DNA of 53,184 bases. It comes from Mastigamoeba balamuthi (lineage: Eukaryota; Evosea; Mastigamoebida; Mastigamoebidae). Positions 1 to 9,601 of this stretch are shown here, piece after piece (within the stretch, counting starts at the first letter, position 1; every line of letters begins with the position of its first letter). The stretch spans positions 653,792 through 706,975 of the forward strand of contig CACRSC010000010.1 in NCBI GenBank assembly GCA_902651635.1, read 5' to 3'. The position numbers were made by a program, and so were the translations under genes. Under the pieces are notes generated by a model that saw only the letters and a program-made list of their open reading frames with translations, was not told the origin of the DNA and searched no databases.

Positions 1-113
1 CAGCGCAGGAGGAGGCGGAGCTGGAGAGGCAAGTGCTGCAGCTGATTCAGCTGCAGAGGGATCAGCTGGCCCGCGTGCGCATTCTGAGGCAGCTGCTCAG
101 TGCGTACGCCTGA
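1..113 (+). CDS. 3' end of an unknown gene, paralogous to the next gene
   Basis: The frame starting at base 3 is open to TGA at 111-113. It encodes a Glu/Leu/Gln-rich helical tail with the segment LQLQRDQLARVRILRQLL. The gene at 704-1643 ends with a closely similar segment (LQELQRDQMARVLVLKQML), so the two are tandem relatives. Everything upstream lies outside the window, so function and exon structure cannot be stated. The tail looks like an amphipathic helix or short coiled coil. Confidence 0.6.
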   Translation, partial: AQEEAELERQVLQLIQLQRDQLARVRILRQLLSAYA

Positions 114-703
114 ACCGCTGCGCTGGCATGTCCCCTCCTCTGAGACGTGCTTGTGAGGTGGCCGTGGCACCCGAACTGGGCCGTGGAGTCTGTCATGCAT
201 GCTTCAATTGAATATACCGACATCCTTTTAGAACTCGTCGAATTCTACTGTCCTGGATAACGACAGCATGCCTGTCACGCAGCGTGAGGGATGGCACTTG
301 GGCCGCGGCTGGCGAAGAGACATCAAGAAGTCTGCGGGGGGGCTGCGGGCGCGAAATGAAGCACGAGGGCGTGGTCATCGGGTGGCTCATTAACCCAGAC
401 AGGAGATAATCCGCTGGTCGGCTTCTTTTCGACCTGGGCCCGGATTGGCGATCCAGCGCCTCCACGAGTCCTCCGCGCTGCTGTGGGCTCCCATCCCTAA
501 AGCGCGTTGCCTGAAGAGAAACCAAGCGAGCGAGTGAGAAGTACAGTGAAAAGCACAGGCGTCGGCTTCCACGGCGGCTCGCCGAGGAAATGCTCAATCG
601 CATTCGTGTTTTCCGCTGTAACCCGGGCGAAACACGAGAGACCCGTATCACAGATGATACATCCGAAGGGCAGAACTTGTACACAGCGAGCCTGAGAAGA
701 GCG
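114..703. other. Intergenic region between two tandem paralogues
   Basis: No gene model is supported here. Open frames on both strands look like compositional shadows. A 24-base element around 629-652 (CCCGGGCGAAAC followed by ACGAGAGACCC) recurs at about 1889-1912 as CCCGGGCGAAACCCGAGAGACCC. It lies downstream of each paralogue's stop codon, so the 3' flank was probably duplicated along with the gene. Confidence 0.5.
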
Positions 704-1643
704 ATGTCGTGCACGGAGCTGTGTGAGTACACCATTCCGGCAGCGGCGCAGGACCGCATCGCAGGGCCTGCGAGCCCCGGCAGCGACGGTCCCTACCTCT
801 GGCTCTCGGCCCAGAACATCTGCCGTGGCACACCCTGCAGCGTGAGTGACCTCGTCCCCGCCATCCATGGCATTTTCCGCCCACCTGCCTCTGTTTCTGC
901 GCACTGGACTCAATGCCTTGGCGCTGGCAGGCTGGAGTGGTGGTCTCGGCAGCGTGGATGGAGCAGCACGGGCTGGGGCCTGCGGACATCCGCTCGGCTG
1001 TGCTGCGCGCGGACGTGGTGCTGTGCAGCGGGTCCGAGTCTGGAACGAGTGAGTGTGCTCTCTGCGGACCCTCTGGGGCGACAGTGTGTCTGACGGGCGA
1101 CCCGGCTGTGACACCAGCGGTGCGCTGGTGCCGCAAGTGCTACCCGAGGAACCGCGGGAGGGTGGTCGACGTGGGCAGGCGGATGTTCGAGACGCTGAAC
1201 CCGTCGTCGTCGATCCGCGAGTTCGTCTTCGAGTCGGTCCGATCGTACGAACTCCGCTCCACACCTCTGTCGGACGTTTCCCCCAGAGGCCTCGGCTGAC
1301 TCGCCTCGCCCGACTGCACAGGCGGTGCAGCTCGTCGAGGCTGCACCTGGGCGGAGAGCTGCAGCTGGTCGTCCAGATCATAGGGAGGGCCGGGCTGGTC
1401 GTGGCGAGTCTGCGTTCTGCGCCGTTCAGCCTCGTCTCCAGGGCTCCAAGGGCTTCCGGGGTCCCTCGGCCCTCCCCTCTGCTCGGGCAAGAAGAGGTCC
1501 CACGAGAATGCTCTGTTGCGGACAGCGACCGCCTGCAGGAGCTGCAGGAGCTGGTGCACTGGGCATTGCTGCTCCAGGAGCTGCAGAGAGACCAGATGGC
1601 CCGCGTGCTGGTCCTCAAGCAGATGCTCTGCCACAGTGTGTGA
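704..1643 (+). CDS. Unknown protein with a CxxC-type motif, 3 exons
   Basis: Exons 704-841, 931-1244 and 1322-1643 give 257 aa. The donors are GTGAGT and GTACGA, and phases match at both junctions. The middle of the protein has a possible zinc-binding pattern (ECALCGPSG, then RWCRKCYPRN about 20 residues later). A segment SRCSSSR follows, and the C terminus is a Leu/Gln-rich helix shared with the partial gene at 1-113. SRCSSSR and a CALC motif also occur in the gene at 4225-5621, so the three may be one local family. I do not recognise the family. A role in nucleic-acid binding is only a guess from the Cys pairs and basic segments. Confidence 0.6.
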
Positions 1644-2549
1644 ACGGCACTTTCGCCAGTGCAGCAAATGAAAGACCGTGCATTCACCCCTCGGCATGTT
1701 GAGTACCCGAATGTAGACTGGTTGCAGGTCGCTTCCTCCTCCTCCTCGAGAGTATGCTGCTGTGTTCACGCCAAGAGCAGCGGATGGATCGTCGTGAATG
1801 GAGGCCCCAGAGAAGTCTGTGGCCCCCAGAAAAGTGGCAAAATGCGCAGTAGGCGCTTCAAGCCGAAGCCGTTGTGGGTTCTGCCGCAACCCGGGCGAAA
1901 CCCGAGAGACCCGATGGCCGGGCGATTGATTCTCTACCGGAACTGGTGCCCCGCCCGAGCAATTCGGAGAGGAGATCGATCTGCACGGGTCGGCAGCGGC
2001 GGCGCTGACCGCACCGTCGCCTGCCATCCACAGTATCCAATGTGAACCGCCCATGGGCGTCAGTGTCCTCGTACACCCCCTCGTCATCGTCGCCAGGCAA
2101 ATCGTCGTCGGGCGTCTCCGCCAATCTCGGCCAGCAACTGACCAGCGGAGTGGTTTTCCTCCTCAAGCTTTCGAGTGGCCCGCTCTCCTGCCCTCTACCG
2201 CCGAGTCCCGGTTGACGAGTCTCGGTGATCCTCGCACTCATTTAGACTCTGCTGCGCAAGTCAGGGACGACCTGCGGCGCTTTTGGAACTGCATGCCAAC
2301 GCGAGAGCGTCAGTGCGATGCCGCGCGTCATAATGCACAACAGGCCACCAACATGACCCAACGCAAGCACTCGCCAAGCATGACCTATCCCCCATCCCCA
2401 GCGATCTGCCGCCGGTGCTGCCGAGCACACGCAGACCCGCGCCCCAGATCGTTTTCAGAGGCGAGAGCAATTGTGCACCCCGCATTCCTCGTCACCCGCC
2501 GTTCCTCGCCCACCACCCAGCACACAATCTCTCACTCGCCCCCCTCCCG
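1644..2549. other. Intergenic region
   Basis: Contains the second copy of the CCCGGGCGAAACCCGAGAGACCC element (about 1889-1912). No convincing gene. The stretch just before 2550 is C-rich (runs of CCCTCCC and CACCCAG) and may be the promoter of the coiled-coil gene. Confidence 0.4.
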
Positions 2550-3932
2550 ATGAGCGCGCAGACCTACGCCACCGCCTCTGCCGACGCCTACGTCGTCGCC
2601 TCCTCCGACTCGCCCTCTGCCGCCCCCCGCCGGGCGTCCCCCTCGTCGCCCGCCGTCCCCCGCGCCACCGACGCCTCCGACGACCTGCGGCTGCTCCGCG
2701 CGAGGCACGCTCCCCCGCCCGTCCGCCCCCGCGTGTGACGTAATAACACGTGTCGACACGTCACACCCCCGCGCGCGCCCGGGGACGCGGGGGGGCCCAC
2801 GCTCGGACGCCTGTCCGCAGGGTCGCGGAGCTCGAGGGGCTGTTCGCGGCGGCCAAGGCGGACAGCGAGGCGCAGCGCAGGGAGCTCTGCCACCGCCACG
2901 AGCTCGTGCGCCAAACTCGCCAATTCGAATTGATTCGCGGGGGAGGAATTCCGAGTGTGATGTCATGGTGACGTGTCGCGAAAAATTTTGGGCGCGCGGG
3001 GCGCTCGGGGCAGGAGATGGAGGCGCAGATGAGGACGAGGAGGGAGGAGAGCGAGGCGGCGCGGAGGGACGCGGACCGCAGGGCCGACGAGGCGGCGCGC
3101 GAGGCGCAGAGGGTCAGGGAGGACGCCGAGCGCTCGCGGTCCGCGCAGGCCGAGTCGCTGGCGCGGCGCGTGTCGCAGCTCGAGGGCGACCTGCGCTCGG
3201 TGAGCAGGGGGGGGGGGTGGAAAACGCGTTGGAGACACGTCACATAACCGACGGGGCGGGCGCAGGCCAAGGAGGAGGCCGTGCGGGCCGCGGACAGGCG
3301 CAGGGAGATGGAAGCTGAGATGCGCAGGCTGAGGCTCGCGCACGAGGACGACGCCCGCATGGCCGAGAGGGCCGCCCAGCAGGCACGTACAGCCCCGTCC
3401 AGAACCGTTCAGAGCCGTCCAGACCCGTCCGGACACGGTGGACGCGCGTGCAGGAGGCACCTGTCGGCCGCTTCGCTGACGCTTCTGCAATTGATGTGCG
3501 CGGATCTTGCACGTGCAGAAGGAGGACGACGCCCGTCGCGAGATCTTCAGCCTCAAGGCCTCTCTGTCGCGCGCCGAAGGTCCGCAGCAGCGACGTCTCT
3601 GGCACCACTCTGCTCGGGGGGGGGGGCTGGAAACCCGCTCGCACTATTTGAGAACCCGAGCGGAATCGTCGGTTCTACACGCTGAATTCCGGCCGCAACG
3701 CGATGCAGAACTGCTGCGCGCGGAGCGAAGCGCCAAGGAGAAGGCGAACGAGGAGAAAACGGTAAGCGCTTTACGCTCCTCGGAATTCCCTGCCCGTACC
3801 GAGGCAAATGCAATTGCTCACCCCGGTGGCCCCCCGTGGCCCCTGTGGCTGCAGGCGCTGGCGCACGAGGTGCAGGTGCTGACCGGCCGCGTGGCAGAGC
3901 TCAGCGCGCGCGCGGGGCCGCACCGCAGCTGA
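2550..3932 (+). CDS. Coiled-coil protein, 7 exons
   Basis: Exons 2550-2704, 2821-2905, 3014-3199, 3266-3382, 3519-3579, 3709-3761 and 3855-3932 give 244 aa with every phase consistent. The first 45 residues are Ser/Ala/Pro-rich and probably disordered. The rest is almost entirely Ala/Glu/Arg/Leu heptad-like sequence (for example RREESEAARRDADRRADEAA), typical of a long coiled coil. Two introns (2705-2820 and 3383-3518) need GC donors (GCACGC, GCACGT), because no GT donor keeps the coiled-coil frame. The introns at 3200 and 3580 contain long G runs followed by a similar TGGAAAACGCG / TGGAAACCCGC string. Function is unknown; a structural or scaffold role is inferred only from the coiled coil. 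Confidence 0.75.
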
Positions 3933-4224
3933 GAGGGCCCCGGAGAATTGCACCCGGCTGAGTACCAGAAAATACAGGAATCCCCGCAGGCATTTCCCGC
4001 AGGCGCACACGTCACATTCACACTTTGCACGCTGCCCGCTCTGGTTCCGGGTGCCGCGGCAAAAATAGCCCCGCGCTTCCACAGCAAGTCGGCCCCGACG
4101 TAGGAGGGTGCCTGCCTGAATCGGGCGACTCTTTCAAGAGAGAATTTTGCTCTCTCAAATAAAAAAACCCCCACACACAGAGCAGCGCTCCTTCTCCTCG
4201 CAGAGCCCACGCGCAGCTACCGCG

Positions 4225-5621
4225 ATGTCCGGCGCGCTCTGGGCAGGCGAGACGGTGCGTGCGGGTCCCGCCCAGGTCGCCCCGGGTGCTGGGAGGCCGC
4301 CGGCCCCCGTCGCTGCTGCGCTGCTGCGCGACTTTGTGTTCGAGAAGAGCCGCAACCTCCTGCTGCTCCGCGAGTTCTCCCGGCTCCAGCAGCGCCTCTC
4401 GGTGCGGCTCCCCGCGCCCTGCGACGCTTCTCCCTCGGTTCCGGTCCCGCGGGCCCCGCCGGGATCTCACCCCGGAGCCTGCTGCAAGGCTGGCCGAGCC
4501 CCGACGGCCGTTGCTATTTAGAGAAAAGGCCTTTGCGTATTTATGCATTGTGCATTTCGCCCCCGCACTGCTGCGCTGATGGCCGCCCCGCTTCCACTGA
4601 CCCGCAGCGGAATTCGCTCCCCTGACACCCACACCGCACAGGACGCTGCACGGGAGACGGCGAGGCTGTCGGCGGAGCTGGCCAGGGCCCGCGAGCCCTG
4701 CGCGGCCGCGCGTCCCCCGGCGCTGGTGCTGTCGACGCACCGGCTGTTCCGGCACCGGCAGTTTGCAGTGCACCTCGTCGCCGCCCGCGGCTGGCTGGCC
4801 TCGCACGGCGTGACGCCGCAGATGCTGCGCGAGGCCGCCTCGCGGGCCACGACGCGGCTCGAGGCGGAGCCGGACCGCGAGGTGCGGCACTGCGCGCTCT
4901 GCTGCCCGACGCGGCCGATCGTCTCGGTCTGCGCGTCGTCGCCGCCGGCGCTGGCGGCAGAGGCGTGCGGGGCCGGCGACGGGGGCGCCGGGTACGAGCG
5001 CTACACGTGGGACGGCTGCCAGTCGCGCTGCTCGTCGTCGCGCGACCACCACAAGTCGCGGCTCTTCCTGCGCCTCGAGCTGCCGCTGGGCCTCGGCGTC
5101 GTCGACTCGCAGCCGTTCAAGTGCCTCTCGCGCGACAAGCGCAAGGACCACGGCCAGGGCACCGCCGTCAAGGTCCCCGCCGCCTTCAGCAAGCTCTGCG
5201 CCGACCTCCCCAGCCCGCTGCCCGCCCCTCCGGCCCCCGTTGTCTCCCAGAAGCTCTTTGCCCACTGTGAGCGCCACGCCCCCAATTCTACAGGCTGCCC
5301 GCCTCTGCTCACTCCGTGCCCCCCCCCCCCTCAGGGAAGGTGAGGGTCTACAGCGCCAGCGTCGGGAAGATGGAGATCGACATGGTGGCGGCGGCGTTCC
5401 GCGCGGCGATGCAGAAGCGCGCGGGGTTCATGCGATACACGTGCCGGCTGCTCGACGGCGGGTTCGCGACGTTCCTCTTCGTGCAGTCGGCGTCGTGCGA
5501 GGCCGCCAAGGCCGGGTCGCCGCAGGCAATCCAGCAGTTCATCCGCGGCGGCGGCAACCCCATCGGCATCGACCTCATCCGGCAGGGGGCCATCACCGCC
5601 CCCGTCGAGTTCCACTCGTAG
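4225..5621 (+). CDS. Unknown Cys-containing protein, 3 exons
   Basis: Exons 4225-4401, 4642-5266 and 5335-5621 give 362 aa; both introns are GT-AG (GTGCGG, GTGAGC) and phases agree. Residues about 40-80 form a Leu-rich heptad helix that continues across the first intron. The centre has a compact Cys region (HCALCC, then VSVC) and QSRCSSSRDHHKSRLFLRL, resembling SRCSSSR in the gene at 704-1643. A basic patch CLSRDKRKDH could be a nuclear localisation signal. The C-terminal 95 residues (from about KVRVYSAS to the stop) look like a compact alpha/beta domain. A dimerising nuclear regulator would fit the helix and basic/Cys region, but no family is recognised. Confidence 0.65.
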
Positions 5622-5818
5622 GGCCTGAGAGGAGTTCGATGCGGACTGCCGACCTCCTCCCCTCCAGTACCTCATCTACACGCACGTCTTGATCGCTCGC
5701 TCTCTCCACCGTATCCCCCTTGTATTTCGCGCATTCCTATAGTACAGTTCCGATTGCTGTTTGGTCGTTAGCGTCGTTGGTCAATTGAGCTGGTGTGCTT
5801 GTTATTTGCTGTGTTGGC

Positions 5819-7387
5819 TTATACGGAGTTGGTGTAGAACACTTTGATGGGCACAGAGGCCTCGAACACGGCCCTGCGCTCGGCCTCGCCGAGCTCTGCC
5901 ACGCGCTGCGGCGTCAGCGTGGCGTCGTAGCTCGCGGCGTCGGACATGCAGCGGTAGCCCCTCAGCGCGTCGAACTGCTCCCCCGTGCACTCGAACTGCA
6001 GGCCCCTGTACGCCTCTGGCGGTATGGCGAGGTACGCGGGGCCCAGCATCAGTATCCGCAGGCGGTTCGCGTGCGCCTCGAGCGTCTCCAGCAGCTTCTG
6101 GCGCGGCTTGGGGTCGCCGACGCTGTCGACGTCGTGCGGCTTGAACGACACAATGTACTTGGTGATCTCGTGCTTGAAGTTCATCAGGTGCGTCTTTGTC
6201 CGCTTCCACAGCCTGTCCTGCTCTGCGCGCGTGGCCGGCCGAAGTCACCCACGCGCGGGGACGCAGGGGGGGAAGGCAGGGGAGGAGCAGGGCGCGGGGG
6301 GGGTACCCAGGATCCTGCGTATCGTGTCGCGCCCCATCGACTGCTTCTCCCTGAGCGGCTGCAGGATGTCGGGCTCGACAGCGTTGTGCAGGCTCTGCCA
6401 CGTGCTCTCCAGCAGCCCCCCGCGCGTCGTCAGCGGCCTGAACAGCACCCCGGCCGCCGCCAGGCGCTCCCTGAGCGCCTCGGGGTCCAGCGCCGGGCAC
6501 GCGGGCGGCGTGGGCGCCTTGGGCGACTTCTTGCGCTTGATCTTGGGCTGCGCGGGCTGCACGGGCCTGACCCTGACGGGCAGCACTCTCCTGACCACCA
6601 CGCGCGCCTGCTGGTGGCTGCCCGTGCCCTGCGCCAGCACCGCGCGGGCCTTGGGCTGCGCCAGGCGCGGCTTGGCCTTGGGCTTCTGCGGCGCCGGGGC
6701 CTTGCGGGCCTTCTTCCTGGGCGCCCGGACCACGTGCCGCTCCGAGACCATCTCGAAGCCGTCCTCGTCCGTCTGCCGCTCCCTCGGCCGCGGGCTCTGC
6801 TGCTGCAGCGGCTGCAGCGGGGCCTCTGGCGCTGGCGAGGGCCCCGGGGACAGCGCCGTGCTCTTGGCCCTGCGCCCGCGCCCCCCCGCAGGCACGTCGC
6901 CCACGACAGCCAGCAGCGCTGCCTCCTGCTGCTGCTGCTGCTGCTGCCGCTGCTTCCTGAGCGGCGCCGACTTGGAGCGCGACACGCTGCCCTCCTGGCG
7001 CCCGCCAGTGGCCTCCGGGGCGCGGCAGCCCCTGTCCTTCTTGCGGACCACCGGCGTGAACCCCGCGCCCTCGTCGACCTCGTCGCTGCCCTCGTCGCTG
7101 CCGTCGCTGATCCTCGGCAGCCCGCGCTGCACTGCGGGCGCCACGACGGCCGTCGCTGCAGCTGCCTGGCGCGCGGGCCGGGCGGGCACGTCGCCGGGGA
7201 TGGCCGCCTGCGCCGCCCGCTGGCGCTCGCGGGCCGCGCGGGCCTCGCGCTCGCGCTGGGCCGCCCGCTGCTGCCGCTGCTTCCGCTCGGCCGCCGTCGC
7301 CCGCGGCTTCGCTCCCCTGCGCCCGCCCACCGTCGTGAACTCCTCCTCCTCCCGCGCCCCGAGGCTGCTCGCCGTGTCCGACAGCGC

Positions 7388-7418
<31 letters not shown>

Positions 7419-8089
7419 GCCGCTGCTGGGGGCTCCGCGGCCGGGGCGCTGGCGCTGCGCTTCACTGCGGGCGCGGGGACGTCGCCCGGAATCAGAGCGC
7501 GCGCTGGGGCCTCCGGACGACGCTCGCGCCGCGCCGGCCGCTGCGGGGCGCTGGGACGGGCCTCCCCCGAGCCCCGGCGCTCCCTGCAGCGCTTGCGCGC
7601 GACCACCTGCGTGAACTCGCCCTCGCCCTGCTCCGGGTCCCCGCGCGCAGGCAAAACGCCCGTTGCCTGCGATGACGTCGCGCGTTTCTCCTGACACGCG
7701 CTCCGCACGCCCGCCGACGCCGCGGCCGCCGCGGCCCCGGGGCACGTATATTGCGCCTGCCCGCGCGCTGCCCCGGCCTGGGCGGCCCGCGCGCCCTCGC
7801 CCGCGGCACCCGCGCCGCGTCCGCCGGCGCGCGCGGCGCCCACCGAGAGCTGCTGCGCGGGCAGCGGATCTCGGCGCGTCTGCTGCGCCTGCGCGCCGCG
7901 TCCGGCGGGTCTCGAGGGCGCGGGCTGCTGGGAGGGCGCCTGGGCGGGCGGCCGTGCGGCGGGAGCAGGCGCAGGCGCCGGTTTCGACGTCTTGGAGGGC
8001 TGGCGGGCTGGCGGGGCCGCGGGGGCCGCGGGGGCAGCGCGGGACGAGTGCTTGCGGTGCTGGACAACGGTGAAGCCGTCGTTGGTCAT
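5819..8089 (-). CDS. Large basic protein with degenerate internal repeats and polyQ, 2 exons
   Basis: Exons 8089-6307 and 6222-5819 give 728 aa; the intron (GTACCC...GCGCAG) keeps phase. The first 500 residues are low complexity (Ala/Arg/Pro/Gln) but hold a repeated pair of motifs. One is an (E/D/G)xFTxV-x-R/K block (DGFTVVQHRK, GEFTQVVARK, EEFTTVGGRR, GAGFTPVVRKK, DGFEMVSER). The other is GDVPA (three copies), which precedes later blocks. Two polyQ tracts are encoded by CAG runs (about 6928-6957 and 7389-7418). The C-terminal 200 residues are a normal-looking globular domain (for example HEITKYIVSFKPHD, RILMLGPAYLAIP). Lys/Arg-rich segments suggest nucleic-acid binding, but the family is not recognised. 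Confidence 0.7.
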
Positions 8090-8523
8090 CTACGGGGGTT
8101 GCTGCGGTGTGTGTTACGCGTTGGGGCCGCCGGGGCTGTGCTGCTGCACTGTTGCGATTACTAACCGATTCGCGACACGATATTTTTCTCTGGTCTCTGT
8201 TGTGATATTTCCCGGAAGCTGATTTTTCCCTGCCATCATGATCGATATCCATCCCCCTGGAGAGGGGGAAAAAAGTGGTCATGGGAAGGCATATCCCAAC
8301 CTGCACTTGCTCGCACGGAGTTGGGGGGTTGTCGGGGGTACCAGTGTTGCACTGTGGTTCCTACTGTTGCTGAGTCTGCGGAGTCTGTGGGGTGCGTGAG
8401 TACACAAATATCGGTGGAGTGAGAACACCGCGTTTTGGTGCACCAGCGGGAAAAATGCACCGGGGCAGCTGAATCCACCCACAACCGCCACCCTCCTTTT
8501 TTATTCTGCCCCCACGCATTGCC
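8090..8523. other. Divergent intergenic region between the repeat protein and the Ras-type gene
   Basis: The two flanking genes are transcribed away from each other, so this 434-base region should hold both promoters. A pyrimidine-rich CCTCCTTTTTTATTCTG string lies just before the Ras-type start. No gene is supported; open frames on the minus strand here have no recognisable content. Confidence 0.4.
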
Positions 8524-9486
8524 ATGGACCCCTCCCCGTCCCAGTCGGAGCAGTACAAGGTCGTGGTCATGGGCGATGGCGGGGTCGGTACGCGACCCCC
8601 TCCCCTGCGCCCTGCAGGTCCCCGCGCGCCGAGTGGCCAGCAGCGCCCAGGGGATTTTGTCGAACTGAACTCAGCTCATCCCCCAAAAAACAACCGACTT
8701 TATTCATCTCTTGCGCCCGGCGCTCCAGGAAAGACCGCCGTGACCACGCAGTTCGTCGTGCAGCACTTCATTGAGGTGTACGACCCGACTGTGGGTGCGC
8801 GCGGGCCCTTGCCCTGCCTCTCAGCCCCTGACGCTGCGTTGCCCGCACCAGAAAACGCCTACCGCAAGGTCGTCCAGGTCGACGGGAAGCCCTGCCTGCT
8901 CGAGATCCTCGACACCGCGGGCCAGGAGGAATACGTGCGCGCCTCCGCAGCCCCTGCCGTCCACTCACAGTGCCGCCGCGGCGCCCGCAGGTGGCGATGC
9001 GGGACCACTACCTGCGTGCGGGCAAGGGATTTCTGGTGCGTTTCTTTCGAAGTCCACTTTAAGTGCACTGTTGCAGTGCTCCCCGCGGACAAGCACCTGC
9101 GCCCCCGTGGGAAACTCACCGCACTAGCGCAGGTCGTCTACAGCGTCACGGACGAGAAGAGCTTCAAGGGCGTCAACAGCATCCTGCTGAGCGTGCAGAG
9201 GGTCATCGGCATCGGGCAGACGCTGCCCGTCGTGCTCGTCGGCAACAAGGCGGACCTCGCGGGCGAGCGCGTCGTCAAGAGCAAGGACGGCGCCCGCCTC
9301 GCGCGCAACTTCGGCGTGCCCTTCCTCGAGGTCAGCGCCAAGACGGGCGCGGGCGTCAGCGAGTGCTTCTGCGGGCTCGTCAGGGAAATCCGCAAGAAGA
9401 CCGTCGCGGGCGCGTCGAACGAGCACGAGCAGCCGTGCGACTACCGCAGGCATGAAAAGAAGAAGAGGGCCTGCCTCCTCATGTAA
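8524..9486 (+). CDS. Ras-family small GTPase, 5 exons
   Basis: Exons 8524-8587, 8729-8794, 8852-8934, 8991-9035 and 9133-9486 give 203 aa, the usual length for Ras proteins. All GTPase motifs are present: P-loop GDGGVGKTA, switch I YDPTVENAYRK, DTAGQEEY with the catalytic Gln, NKAD, and SAK. The C terminus is polybasic and ends in the CaaX box CLLM, predicting prenylation and plasma-membrane attachment. The effector loop has Asn-Ala where Ras has Asp-Ser, the Asn being as in Rheb, although the P-loop is Ras-like. Donors are GTACGC, GTGCGC, GTGCGC and GTGCGT. It should act as a GDP/GTP switch upstream of kinases or PI3K; the exact subfamily is unsure. Confidence 0.93.
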   Translation: MDPSPSQSEQYKVVVMGDGGVGTRPPPLRPAGPRAPSGQQRPGDFVELNSAHPPKNNRLYSSLAPGAPGKTAVTTQFVVQHFIEVYDPTVGARGPLPCLSAPDAALPAPENAYRKVVQVDGKPCLLEILDTAGQEEYVRASAAPAVHSQCRRGARRWRCGTTTCVRARDFWCVSFEVHFKCTVAVLPADKHLRPRGKLTALAQVVYSVTDEKSFKGVNSILLSVQRVIGIGQTLPVVLVGNKADLAGERVVKSKDGARLARNFGVPFLEVSAKTGAGVSECFCGLVREIRKKTVAGASNEHEQPCDYRRHEKKKRACLLM

Positions 9487-9601
9487 CACGCGACCCCGCC
9501 GAGGCCCGAGTACCGACAGAGGGCCCACACTGTGACAATTAGTTTACCCGAAAAAACGCATCCGAGAAAAACCGCCAATAATTCAATTGAATTCCGACAT
9601 C

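Noticed and set aside
5795-7694. Plus-strand open frames of 569 and 626 codons
   Set aside because: Antisense shadows of the same GC-rich exon; Leu/Arg-rich and Ser/Cys-rich low complexity without structure.
5802-8306. Open frame of 834 codons on the minus strand
   Set aside because: It overlaps the 728-aa gene in another frame, is almost pure Ala/Gly/Arg/Pro, and has no motif; a GC-composition shadow.
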